In this document: in pieces, positions 38,167 to 47,495 of the stretch | Numbering within the stretch: the first letter of the stretch is position 1 | Layout of the letters: each line of letters starts with the position of its first letter | NCBI GenBank assembly: GCA_965644295.1 | Contig: CBFFRP010000378.1 | Coordinates: 248,001-312,000, forward strand | Direction of reading: 5' to 3' | Length of the DNA stretch: 64,000 bases | From: Paraphysomonas bandaiensis | Lineage: Eukaryota > Chrysophyceae | Program-made: the position numbers and the translations under genes | The notes under the pieces: model-generated | The model's database searches: none | Told to the model about the DNA's origin: nothing | Seen by the model: only the letters and a program-made list of their open reading frames with translations

Positions 38167-38883
38167 GTGTTCTCTTCATCGTGCTAATTGGCTGAGTTGA
38201 GTCGTGCTTCTAATTGATAGCGTTTGCTGTCGTATTGCCAATTAGTTATTTATTGTGCTTTTAGCATACAACACGTCATTTGTAATAAGGAGCACGTTTG
38301 AAAATTGTTTAATCTTTCGGGATCTCCAGTATTAGTTGTTTGTATTGTGGTTTCTTTAATTCATACACGATACAAGTAGTGTCTGTGGTTCTGAATCTAC
38401 TTGTTGGTTTGTGATTGCTATATACCATAATGCAATTAATATTCAGATGTGTGTCCATTATCGATATTTCATTTTTATCTTACTGTTTCTTCTTACAGCA
38501 AGCAAGTTTCAAATAGCTATACATTCTAGATACTAGATATATTGTGTATACCAGAGCCTGGTAACCATTAATGGCCATTAATGCCATTAACGGTTACCAG
38601 GCCCTGGGCCCTGGTGTATACTGTATACGGACTTATATTTTCCACCGTACATTAAGCAGTTATATTGCAATATATTGTGAATTACCTTAACCGTAAACAT
38701 ATTAATGGAATTTTAGGCCGGTTCACCAATCCTGGCCCTGTGGTTAAATATAACTATCTTGTACATAATATGTTTAATCATTGTTCTGATGATATTCGCT
38801 TGTTACCAGCTCTATATAACTTGCTATTACTAAAGCTTTTTATTGCGGATGCAGCGTATTAACTTTTTAAATATTTGGACGGT
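38167..38883. other. 3' flank of tubulin with a strong hairpin
   Basis: Apart from the hairpin at 38556-38602, which is listed separately, I see no gene. The right end (38880-38883, CGGT) is the left target duplication of the gypsy element. Confidence 0.6.
38556..38602. repeat. Near-perfect inverted repeat (19-bp arms, 9-nt loop)
   Basis: Left arm 38556-38574 (GCCTGGTAACCATTAATGG) pairs with right arm 38584-38602 with one mismatch. An outer TATACCA/TGGTGTATA pair (38547-38554 and about 38612-38620) extends it imperfectly. Confidence 0.85.
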
Positions 38884-39942
38884 TATGACACAGCCAGGTT
38901 TGATAACCAAGGCTGTGCAGCAGAAACAAACACAATGAGTTAACCAGAGCTATATGTACGTCTGATTGCAGGAGAACAGGATGATTATTACTCTAAACAG
39001 TATGTCAAGCGTTGCAAGCTTGTACTAGTGACTCCCTCCAAGAATCACCGCGCAAACCCCACCTCCAGTGAAGTCAGAACACTAGTGTACAAACAGAACA
39101 ACACTTAACAAAACACTGAGCTGTAAAGCAATGCAACATAGAACAAGCACAACACACCACACTCGCGATGACACCACACACCACACTCGCCAGTTTGTAA
39201 ATTAGCCGTTGAATACTGCGTATTCAGAGTACTGCTACTGTATTACAATGGACCAACATGTATGTGAGTGTGCAGCATACCGTATGATGCTTTTCCTACA
39301 TCTACTATCTCAGACTAAGAACCAATGTCCACATCAGATACATACATCATATCCATTGCTGCATAAACAATGTCTGCCACTACAGATCCACCAACCCTCA
39401 GGGCGATAAGCCTGAACAGCAAGGTTTATTCTCCTTACAGGATTTGGAGCTAGGACTGCGTTTCTGCCTCTACAGCGGTGAAGTGTATACCTCCCGTCCC
39501 AGCTGGGGAGCATATATACTTGAGATGGCTAAGGACTTCTATATAGATGCGGAGCGGGACACTCGGGACATGGGTTACCTTTGGCCGCTGGGGTCCCAAG
39601 CTTATTTGGCCCGGGTGCCTCATAATCATGGTAGGTATATAAACACGGTGTATCCTTCTGACCATGCTGCTGGCTGGCGCTTCAACTGCGAATTTGTAGT
39701 AGATGAGTCCGGCTTGGACGTGGTCTGGGTGCAGACCACTCGGGCAGTTGCGGCCGGCGAAGAGCTGTTGGCAGATTATGGGAAATTGTACCTCCAGTCC
39801 TAGTGCTAGTTCTTCAGTAATCTGTAGCGTAATAATGATATGTTTCTGATACTTCTATCGTCTCTGTCTTCATCCCGTAGTTAGTAGTTTTGCACTTACT
39901 ATAGACACGTGACTGAGGCATGTGAAATGCCACGTGGTCACA
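38884..39942 (-). repeat. 3' LTR of the gypsy element (contains antisense SET frame)
   Basis: 1,059 bp; in element orientation it starts TGTGACCACGTGGC and ends GTGTCATA. Two CACGTG palindromes lie near its start (39906-39911, 39931-39936). Confidence 0.9.
39386..39803 (+). CDS. SET-domain (lysine methyltransferase-like) exon inside the 3' LTR
   Basis: Frame open from 39288 to a TAG at 39803, antisense to gag-pol. The SET-like sequence runs QQGLFSLQDLELGLRFCLYS, then GEVYT, FYIDAERD, GRYINTVYPSD, RFNCEF, and RAVAAGEELLADYGKLY. This matches the SET order: G-x-GLF strand, Y-x-GE, the R-x-IN cofactor segment, and the C-terminal GEEL-x-x-DYG with its catalytic Tyr. The usual NHS is changed to NTV, so activity is uncertain. 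There is no in-frame ATG. A splice acceptor (CACTACAG) at 39385 suggests an upstream exon, and a second possible acceptor (CTTACAG) at 39440 would remove the first strand. SET proteins methylate histone or other lysines using AdoMet; chromatin control of the element is inferred. Confidence 0.65.
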
Positions 39943-40125
39943 TTGCCCCGCCTCCCTTTTTTTTTTTTTTTTTGTTTGATATAAGTATTATGCGAAATGA
40001 TGAAGACGGGCGTCACTCTGCGGCCCACAAATTTCAACGGAACTAAAAATTAGCCATCAAAACGAAGGTGCAGCAGAGGAGCGTTGGAGTTGGAAGGTCA
40101 CGTGTAAGTTGATTGGTCCCGTGCT

Positions 40126-43100
40126 CTAAGCGGACTCAAGGACTTGAGGGTAGCGTGTAGCCAAGTCCTTGTCGACGAGTACCATAGTGCTAGTGTCTAG
40201 TTCAGGGTGAACGAAACAATGCACGAGGTAGTTGTCATAACGGTAAGTGCGGAGAGTGAGAAGATCCTTGACGGATAATACTCTCCTAGAGCTTCGATGA
40301 TACCAGTGTGTGAACTGGATCGGAGCTACATAGGTCAGTAAGTGGGAGTCTGGTAACTGCAGTCCGTCGTACCATACGTCGCCATAAATGCGTAGGTCAA
40401 CATATGCATGGTCACCGGGTTTGAACTGAGTGATAGACTGGCGTCGGATGTCCGAGATATATTTCTTGGCACCCTCCGCTGGATAAATCAGGTGGTAGAG
40501 GTACCGTTTGCTGGAACAAAAGTCCGCGTAAGGCACTGAGTCAAAAAGGTCCTTGCTATAAGGCACTTCTCTGACATCACCATCCTGAAATCTCACAGTA
40601 AAAGTCAAAGTGGAGCGTGACTCTCTGTCACCCCGATAGTAGAGAATCTTGTCAATGACATGCTGATCCTGGTCTCGTAGAGCCATGCTGTACGCAGTTT
40701 CTCTATCACCTGGAAACAGTTTGACGTCTGTCACTGAAACACGTACCACTTGCCCTGTAGCAAGGTGCTGACAATCAATGTCATTTTTGTACTGGGTCTT
40801 AACAACAAAAGGTCCCATGTATCGATGTGACATCTTGGGATGAACCTTGGCGCCTTTGTCAAATAAAATGAAGTCGCCCGGTTGATATCGGTTCTGCTTG
40901 TCCGGGTGAACTCCCTCCCCAGCACGTTCACTCGCTAACTGCTGCTGGTAAGTTTTGGAAGCCGCCCGTAGGCCTTCTAACTGTTCATTAAGAGCAGTCA
41001 GTCTGGCGTGTGCACGCTCAGGCAAAGTCTGTATATTCATAGTTAAATATTCCAGATCATTAGAGCCAAAAGTGAGCTCAAAGGGTGAGTACCCCGTCTC
41101 GGATGAGACTTCTGAATTCAGAATGTATTGAGCGCTGGGTATCCAGCTGGGATCCTCAAAAACATCCTTTCGTTCTACACGCTTGCTGTTTTCATATACT
41201 AGGGCACGCAAATGTCGGACCACCTCACCGGTGATGCGTTCACAACCATTAGCATGCCTGTTGGCTATGCTGAAGGTGTGTCGGACGCCCATATATTCAG
41301 TCAGTTGTTTGAAAAGATCGGAAGTTAGGTCAGGACCCTGATCTGAGATGATAAGATCAGTGTGTCCGTAGTAACTCCAATACTTCCATACCGTGTTTGC
41401 CAAGTTGAGGGCAGTCACTCCTTTGACTGGCTCAAGATAAACTAACTTGGTGAACAGGTTGACTACGACATTAATGTGCGTGTATCCATCAGCACCATGG
41501 GGTGTGATTTCTACCGCATCAATACCAATAGCACTCCGAGCGCTCGGAGGCTTAAGGTTTCGGACTATAGGGATCAGCGCTTCTTTCATCGCCAATCTAG
41601 TCTTAACACAGTTTGGACACTTCGCAATGAAGTCTTCGACTACTTTGTAAGGAATTCCATGGCCGGGGAATTGCTTATTAAGTCGAATCCAAGTGGCTCG
41701 CCCACCGAGATGTCCAACTCGGGCATTATGTACTTGTTGCAAGGCATCCTCGGGAGTGACTGAACTTTGCGCATGAGGAGATACTTCCCTGTCTTCTGGG
41801 TTCATAAAATTGCCCAAGAAGTTAAAAAATTCATCCTCAGTGCAGTCCTCTCCAAGGAAGTAGGCATCGGCATAGTCTTCATCTAAGAATATACCGGACA
41901 ACGCCGCAACTTGATGCTCCCGAGATAACCAATCGGCTAACCAATTCTTGGCACCCGATATGTGTTTAATGCTGAAGTTGAAAGATTGCAAGAAAATTCT
42001 CCATCTTGTGATCTTAGGTACTTCAGACGACTCCATCCACAAGAGATTATTGTGGTCAGTCTCTATAGTGAACTGCTTCCCAATCAAATAGTACGCTAAG
42101 TGCTTGACACTGTAGTAAATACCATAAGCTTCTTGCTCTATCGTAGCCCATTTCTGAGCCTGAGCTGAAAACTTCTTTGATAGGAAGGCAATGGGTTGCA
42201 ACTGCTCTGTTCCATCTGCGAGAATCTTTTTCTGCAGAAGCACCGAGCCGATTCCTAGCTCACTAGCGTCAGTACGCAGTGTCCACTCCAAATTGTAGTC
42301 TGGGTAGAACAATTCGCAGGAATCTTGCAGGCCTTTTATGAAGCGACGATATTCAGCCTCATAATCGTGCCGCCACGTAGTCTTGTCCCAATTGAATTTC
42401 GATTTGGTCAAATCTGTGAGATGAGCAACCAAGTCTGAATATCTAGGGGTAAAACTGGAAAAGAACACGCCCTTGCCAAGCAGAGACCTCGCTTGTTTGG
42501 TGTTGGTAGGCATTGGGATTTTGCCTAGGGCTTCCTTCTTCTCAGGATTGACTTCATAGGATTTGTGTCTGCATACGTATCCGAAGAAGTCTACTTTTCT
42601 AAATCCAAGCCAACTCTTTGGCATTTTCAGTTTGAGATTCCTCTCGATGCATCTGTCAATCACTTTCTCAAATTTCTGATACGCATCTTGAGGGTCGTTG
42701 GCCAATATCAACATGTTGTCAAATATTACAATGGCCCAGTCAGAAAAATCTTCAAATATTTCCCTGACTACCTCTTGCAGAATTCCAGTAGCCGGCGCAA
42801 TACCTTCTGGCATGAACTTTGGCGCATATTGGCCCCATGGCGTCTGGATAGAAAGCCTCTCTGATGTTTCTTCCGCTAGAGGTATCTGATGGAAAGCGTT
42901 GGTCAAGTCGATATCCATATACAATGGGAAATTGATGATCTTGTCCAATTCATGCTTGACATTGGGAATTGTATAATTACCCACTTGCATGTGCTTGTTG
43001 ATGTTAACGTAATCCCCGCAGAATCGGATATAAGGTGGAGTAGCCTTGGGAGCAACCACCAAGCATGAAGCCCAAGGAGATCTGCTCTTCTGGTAAAAAT

Positions 43101-44091
43101 AACCACATAGTCTCCTGAACTCCTTTTCGGATGCTTCCCAGAGCTTAGGGTTGATCGGCCTGGCTCTGGGTTTCATTCTTTCAGGTAAAGTTTCTTTCCA
43201 CTTAAGAGTCAAAGGGTCAACACCTCGGACTCCTGTCCACTCATCAGGCACGAATACCTTCTCAGCTTTGGAAGATAAGAGATCCATAATGTTGGTCTCT
43301 TGTTTCATCTCCTGACTGACGTGAGTTTCTATTTGTTCATAGTAGTCTTTAAGAGCTTCCTCTCTAGACTTTCCGAGGAATGTCAAAGCATCTTTGAATT
43401 GAACGGGTAACTCAGTCTCGTTATCTTCTGGAGCGATAGCATCATTCGCTTTACTCCAGGGACGTCGGTGTTCCTCTCTGGATTCCATGTCCTCATTTTG
43501 TAGGGCACTCAAATTATGGTTCCCTTGAGCCGAATCTTCGAGATGATTCTCATGGGCCTGCTCCATGACAGCACACATGAAAGGATATAGCTTCCCAGTG
43601 AGGGCTGGTAGTCCCAAAATAATGTCATTAGATGACATGTCGATCACGATGAACTCACCAGTGTACTGGTAAGTGTGACTCTTGGGATCGGTAAACACTA
43701 AGTTCAATCGAACCCCTTCGTCAAGATCCTTTACGGTTCTACTGTCTGCCAAAACCACACGGTGTTTGACCTTGTAGAACCTGCTAGGTTCTAGCTTGGT
43801 ACGCAATCTATCCACAAGATCACGTGCTACGTAGTTAGCGGATAGGGCTCCTGTGTCACATAAAACTTTCACTAATTCTTCCACTCCGAACTTCTTGTCT
43901 ATAATTACTCTACCTACTGTATGTGCTGATGAAAATTTCTTGGCTGAAGGATATGAAGCATACAGCTTAGCTCCATCCTTGAAATGGACCTTTGAAGAAG
44001 TAGTATTCAATGTTTTAGCCTCTGGGAGATAATCACAATCATCATTCCCATCACAAACACTGATCACATGTTCTTCTAGGTCCTCAATCAT
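40126..44091 (-). CDS. Gypsy pol polyprotein
   Basis: 1,321 residues. Protease D79-T-G; reverse transcriptase with MDIDLTNAFHQIPL and, at the usual YxDD site, IFDNML (D458, N459). RNase H has LRTDASELGIG and TDHNNLLWM. Integrase has an HHCC zinc site (H..H..CPNC), then GIDAVEI, SDQGPD and an ERITGE segment supplying D, D and E. The C-terminal part (FTVRFQDGDVREVPYS) is a possible tail domain; no clear chromodomain. The second catalytic Asp of the RT is Asn here, a variant I recall from some protist gypsy elements. Otherwise the protein looks intact. It follows gag in the same frame. Confidence 0.92.
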   Translation of the reverse strand: MIEDLEEHVISVCDGNDDCDYLPEAKTLNTTSSKVHFKDGAKLYASYPSAKKFSSAHTVGRVIIDKKFGVEELVKVLCDTGALSANYVARDLVDRLRTKLEPSRFYKVKHRVVLADSRTVKDLDEGVRLNLVFTDPKSHTYQYTGEFIVIDMSSNDIILGLPALTGKLYPFMCAVMEQAHENHLEDSAQGNHNLSALQNEDMESREEHRRPWSKANDAIAPEDNETELPVQFKDALTFLGKSREEALKDYYEQIETHVSQEMKQETNIMDLLSSKAEKVFVPDEWTGVRGVDPLTLKWKETLPERMKPRARPINPKLWEASEKEFRRLCGYFYQKSRSPWASCLVVAPKATPPYIRFCGDYVNINKHMQVGNYTIPNVKHELDKIINFPLYMDIDLTNAFHQIPLAEETSERLSIQTPWGQYAPKFMPEGIAPATGILQEVVREIFEDFSDWAIVIFDNMLILANDPQDAYQKFEKVIDRCIERNLKLKMPKSWLGFRKVDFFGYVCRHKSYEVNPEKKEALGKIPMPTNTKQARSLLGKGVFFSSFTPRYSDLVAHLTDLTKSKFNWDKTTWRHDYEAEYRRFIKGLQDSCELFYPDYNLEWTLRTDASELGIGSVLLQKKILADGTEQLQPIAFLSKKFSAQAQKWATIEQEAYGIYYSVKHLAYYLIGKQFTIETDHNNLLWMESSEVPKITRWRIFLQSFNFSIKHISGAKNWLADWLSREHQVAALSGIFLDEDYADAYFLGEDCTEDEFFNFLGNFMNPEDREVSPHAQSSVTPEDALQQVHNARVGHLGGRATWIRLNKQFPGHGIPYKVVEDFIAKCPNCVKTRLAMKEALIPIVRNLKPPSARSAIGIDAVEITPHGADGYTHINVVVNLFTKLVYLEPVKGVTALNLANTVWKYWSYYGHTDLIISDQGPDLTSDLFKQLTEYMGVRHTFSIANRHANGCERITGEVVRHLRALVYENSKRVERKDVFEDPSWIPSAQYILNSEVSSETGYSPFELTFGSNDLEYLTMNIQTLPERAHARLTALNEQLEGLRAASKTYQQQLASERAGEGVHPDKQNRYQPGDFILFDKGAKVHPKMSHRYMGPFVVKTQYKNDIDCQHLATGQVVRVSVTDVKLFPGDRETAYSMALRDQDQHVIDKILYYRGDRESRSTLTFTVRFQDGDVREVPYSKDLFDSVPYADFCSSKRYLYHLIYPAEGAKKYISDIRRQSITQFKPGDHAYVDLRIYGDVWYDGLQLPDSHLLTYVAPIQFTHWYHRSSRRVLSVKDLLTLRTYRYDNYLVHCFVHPELDTSTMVLVDKDLATRYPQVLESA

Positions 44092-44106
44092 GTTAACCTC
44101 CTTATC

Positions 44107-45909
44107 TCAAGGACGAGAGTCGCCGAAGCGATCTCTCCTTAAAATAGCAGGAGGTTTATCCTGAGACCCCGAAGTTGAAGAAGTGGTCTTCAAATAAGCT
44201 TGGGATTTCTCAGCCAATTCCGAAGCGGTATTGGCGAGAGCTCTAGGATTATGGCTATAACGACAATCACTCTTGTCGCACTTGCCATACATGATTTTTC
44301 TCATGCACCCATACTTCTCTTGTTTGGGTTTATGAGATGGATTCTGGCCATCCATAGCTTGCAAAGCTCCTTCTGAGTCGGATGTATCTTTCTCTTCAGA
44401 AGTTTCGGTCGCTGGCTCGCCATTAGGTTTGCCGCCAGTAGGAACATCGGTACTGTGGTTGTTGCTTTTCCATGTATCCCCATAGGCATCCCATAAATCT
44501 TCTTCATCATGAGAAAATTCATTGGAAGAAAAAGAAGCCCGTTCCTCTTCCATGTTAAATAACCTGGTAGAAGAGTGGGTGCTAGTGGAATTCTTTGCCA
44601 CTCCAGACTTAGGTCTAGAAAACATTTCACGCTTGCGCTTCATGTATTCCTCATACTTCGCCTGATGTTGCACGGTTGCTTTGAAGGGCAACTGTTTATA
44701 AGCAATCGTGATCTGGTAATGGTCTAACAGTACCTCCGTATATAGTTTGAAGAAGTCTTCCATAAAGTCGAACTTCTTCTTCGGAATACAACCTAGAACA
44801 AATTTCACATATGTGACGTCGTTCAGGGTTTTAAATAGCCTAATAAGGCCGTATTCCTTGTCGTCAGCCTGTGGACACCAACGCCTGTTGCTTTCATTTT
44901 CCAACATGATAGACAACATCCTTTTAAAGGATTCTATCAAACGAAGTTGTTGAAAATAGAAGGCTTCAAAATTGACAGCGTTGACATTGTCCCACTCCAT
45001 GACCTTCATATGGCTGAGAGATTCTTTCAGCTCGTTGTAAAACCCAACACAGCTGAAAACTTTCGTCTCTAGGGCTACGATTCTCATGAGGTCAGATATG
45101 TCCATGCTAGCTAATTCTGCGTGTTGAATATCATAGACGGAACGCAAGTGATCCTTCAGGTTTCTAGATAAAACTTTCTGGATGCGGACTTCTGTTTCTT
45201 CCTCTTCTTGGAAATCCAGAATCTCCTTGATCGCCCTTGAAACTCTACCAAGTTTGAATGTCTCGATCCTGACGTGACACTTCTTCTCCAGCCTAGTTAT
45301 ATTGACAGTCTTAGCTTGGGCCACCTTGGCGCTGCGTTTCAAATTCCGGAAGAACTTTCCTGGACGTTTCTCTCCAAAAACACTGGCAAGACGCCCCAAA
45401 TGTTCTTCTGCCTCTTCCTCAAGCTCTGAGTCGGAGCTCTCCTCACTCAGTTGCTCTTTCTTCTCTGGCAATCTCCTGAATGTAGCCAGATCTCCTAAAG
45501 TGGAATAACGGGGTTTTGGTCGGTCTTTCTTAGCACGCTTAGTGACTCCCCTGGGTGTGGTATTTGCTTTACTGCCCTTGCTGCTGAATGAATCAGGTGT
45601 GTCATCACTCTGGGTGTCTGATGAATCAGGTGTATCTGCTCTCTTAGAACTCTCCAGAGCTTGTACCCTACTGTCTAGGTTGGATATCGCAAAGGCTACT
45701 TGTCCCAGGGTGCCTTGGATCTCCTGTACTGAGTCCAGAATCTGTTGGGTTGCTGAGGATGCTGGGGCAGAAGGTGAAGGTATCATGGGCGCTTCTTCGT
45801 ATTGACTTTCATCTATTTTATCTGGTGAGTCCTCCTGTACCACTGGTTTAGGACGCCGTGGAGCAGTGGACGGCTTCTTGCTGGTCCTTTTGCCACTAGG
45901 AGTAGACAT
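44107..45909 (-). CDS. Gypsy gag protein with CCCH zinc finger
   Basis: 600 residues. The N-terminal third is Ser/Pro/Lys-rich and probably disordered, then a helical capsid-like region (about 200-440). Near the C-terminus a finger reads CMRKIMYGKCDKSDCRYSH (C-x8-C-x4-C-x3-H), a CCCH-like RNA-binding finger instead of the usual CCHC knuckle. The frame ends in TGA, then five sense codons in the same frame lead to the pol ATG. Gag and Pol are therefore one frame split by a single stop, and stop read-through or re-initiation may make Gag-Pol. Confidence 0.88.
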   Translation of the reverse strand: MSTPSGKRTSKKPSTAPRRPKPVVQEDSPDKIDESQYEEAPMIPSPSAPASSATQQILDSVQEIQGTLGQVAFAISNLDSRVQALESSKRADTPDSSDTQSDDTPDSFSSKGSKANTTPRGVTKRAKKDRPKPRYSTLGDLATFRRLPEKKEQLSEESSDSELEEEAEEHLGRLASVFGEKRPGKFFRNLKRSAKVAQAKTVNITRLEKKCHVRIETFKLGRVSRAIKEILDFQEEEETEVRIQKVLSRNLKDHLRSVYDIQHAELASMDISDLMRIVALETKVFSCVGFYNELKESLSHMKVMEWDNVNAVNFEAFYFQQLRLIESFKRMLSIMLENESNRRWCPQADDKEYGLIRLFKTLNDVTYVKFVLGCIPKKKFDFMEDFFKLYTEVLLDHYQITIAYKQLPFKATVQHQAKYEEYMKRKREMFSRPKSGVAKNSTSTHSSTRLFNMEEERASFSSNEFSHDEEDLWDAYGDTWKSNNHSTDVPTGGKPNGEPATETSEEKDTSDSEGALQAMDGQNPSHKPKQEKYGCMRKIMYGKCDKSDCRYSHNPRALANTASELAEKSQAYLKTTSSTSGSQDKPPAILRRDRFGDSRP

Positions 45910-46436
45910 TTTGAATTGCGGTCTTATTAATTACAGGACAGCTTGGGCTCAGGTTTATTGGAGCTATCGCAAGATCAAACTATGTAGATATTGCTGTACA
46001 AGTATTTCGCAGGCAGTCAGTTGTCTATGCGATAAAATTGTATTGCAAGTCTCTTACAAGGTCTATCTCACCCACTCAATAATTGAGGTATCCACTCATT
46101 TCGCAGACGGTCAGTTGTCAATGCGATAAGAGCAGTTTTCCAAAATGTTGAGTTTGTTGCAGTGTTCAAGGTACACTCTTAACGACGCAGTCTAACGGAG
46201 TCCGCGCTCACGGATATGTATTCTCAAACACTGCAAGATATCACTCCTTAATTCCTAAGCTTGCACTGGTATGCAATCTATAGACTCTAAGAACTATTCG
46301 AATATGAGGAGGCTAATAAAGGCCAAGCTCAGTATTCTAATGTGCAAGAATAACAAGTGTTGCAAATATTGCAAAATGAGTTGTATGTGTAACAATTACT
46401 ATCAGCGCTGATCTGCTTTTTTCAGTAATTAATTAC
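45910..46436 (-). other. 5' leader of the gypsy element
   Basis: 527 bp between the 5' LTR and the gag ATG. It contains a near-repeated segment (CGCAGGCAGTCAGTTGTCTA and a similar copy about 90 bp later), which may be packaging or dimerisation structure. No gene seen. Confidence 0.5.
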
Positions 46437-47495
46437 TATGACACAGCCAGGTTTGATAACCAAGGCTGTGCAGCAGAAACAAACACAATGAGTTAACCAG
46501 AGCTATATGTACGTCTGATTGCAGGAGAACAGGATGATTATTACTCTAAACAGTATGTCAAGCGTTGCAAGCTTGTACTAGTGACTCCCTCCAAGAATCA
46601 CCGCGCAAACCCCACCTCCAGTGAAGTCAGAACACTAGTGTACAAACAGAACAACACTTAACAAAACACTGAGCTGTAAAGCAATGCAACATAGAACAAG
46701 CACAACACACCACACTCGCGATGACACCACACACCACACTCGCCAGTTTGTAAATTAGCCGTTGAATACTGCGTATTCAGAGTACTGCTACTGTATTACA
46801 ATGGACCAACATGTATGTGAGTGTGCAGCATACCGTATGATGCTTTTCCTACATCTACTATCTCAGACTAAGAACCAATGTCCACATCAGATACATACAT
46901 CATATCCATTGCTGCATAAACAATGTCTGCCACTACAGATCCACCAACCCTCAGGGCGATAAGCCTGAACAGCAAGGTTTATTCTCCTTACAGGATTTGG
47001 AGCTAGGACTGCGTTTCTGCCTCTACAGCGGTGAAGTGTATACCTCCCGTCCCAGCTGGGGAGCATATATACTTGAGATGGCTAAGGACTTCTATATAGA
47101 TGCGGAGCGGGACACTCGGGACATGGGTTACCTTTGGCCGCTGGGGTCCCAAGCTTATTTGGCCCGGGTGCCTCATAATCATGGTAGGTATATAAACACG
47201 GTGTATCCTTCTGACCATGCTGCTGGCTGGCGCTTCAACTGCGAATTTGTAGTAGATGAGTCCGGCTTGGACGTGGTCTGGGTGCAGACCACTCGGGCAG
47301 TTGCGGCCGGCGAAGAGCTGTTGGCAGATTATGGGAAATTGTACCTCCAGTCCTAGTGCTAGTTCTTCAGTAATCTGTAGCGTAATAATGATATGTTTCT
47401 GATACTTCTATCGTCTCTGTCTTCATCCCGTAGTTAGTAGTTTTGCACTTACTATAGACACGTGACTGAGGCATGTGAAATGCCACGTGGTCACA
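46437..47495 (-). repeat. 5' LTR of the gypsy element (contains antisense SET frame)
   Basis: Copy of 38884-39942 with no difference noticed, so the insertion is recent. It should hold the promoter for gag-pol, reading leftward. Confidence 0.9.
46939..47356 (+). CDS. SET-domain exon inside the 5' LTR (second copy)
   Basis: Same sequence as 39386-39803, shifted by 7,553 bp, because it is part of the duplicated LTR. From this copy a plus-strand transcript would run out of the element to the right, into host DNA. From the other copy it would run into the element, antisense to pol. Both keep an intact frame with no stop. Confidence 0.62.

Larger units (their letters stand above)
38884..47495 (-). 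mobile_element. Complete Ty3/gypsy LTR retrotransposon with a SET reading frame in its LTRs
   Basis: 8,612 bp. Two LTRs of 1,059 bp at an offset of 7,553 appear identical. The flanks share CGGT (38880-38883 and 47496-47499), or ACGGT if the LTR end is read one base shorter. Gag and pol lie on the minus strand. The polypurine tract (A run plus GGGAGGCGGGG on the minus strand, 39943-39975) abuts the 3' LTR at 38884-39942. Pol order protease-RT-RNase H-integrase is the gypsy arrangement. No TGG primer site follows the 5' LTR; the leader starts with palindromic GTAATTAATTAC. Confidence 0.93.

Noticed and set aside
39209-39409. 66-codon frame in each LTR (also 46762-46962) as a separate gene
   Set aside because: No recognisable protein character, starts at a non-ATG codon, and overlaps the start of the SET frame in another phase.
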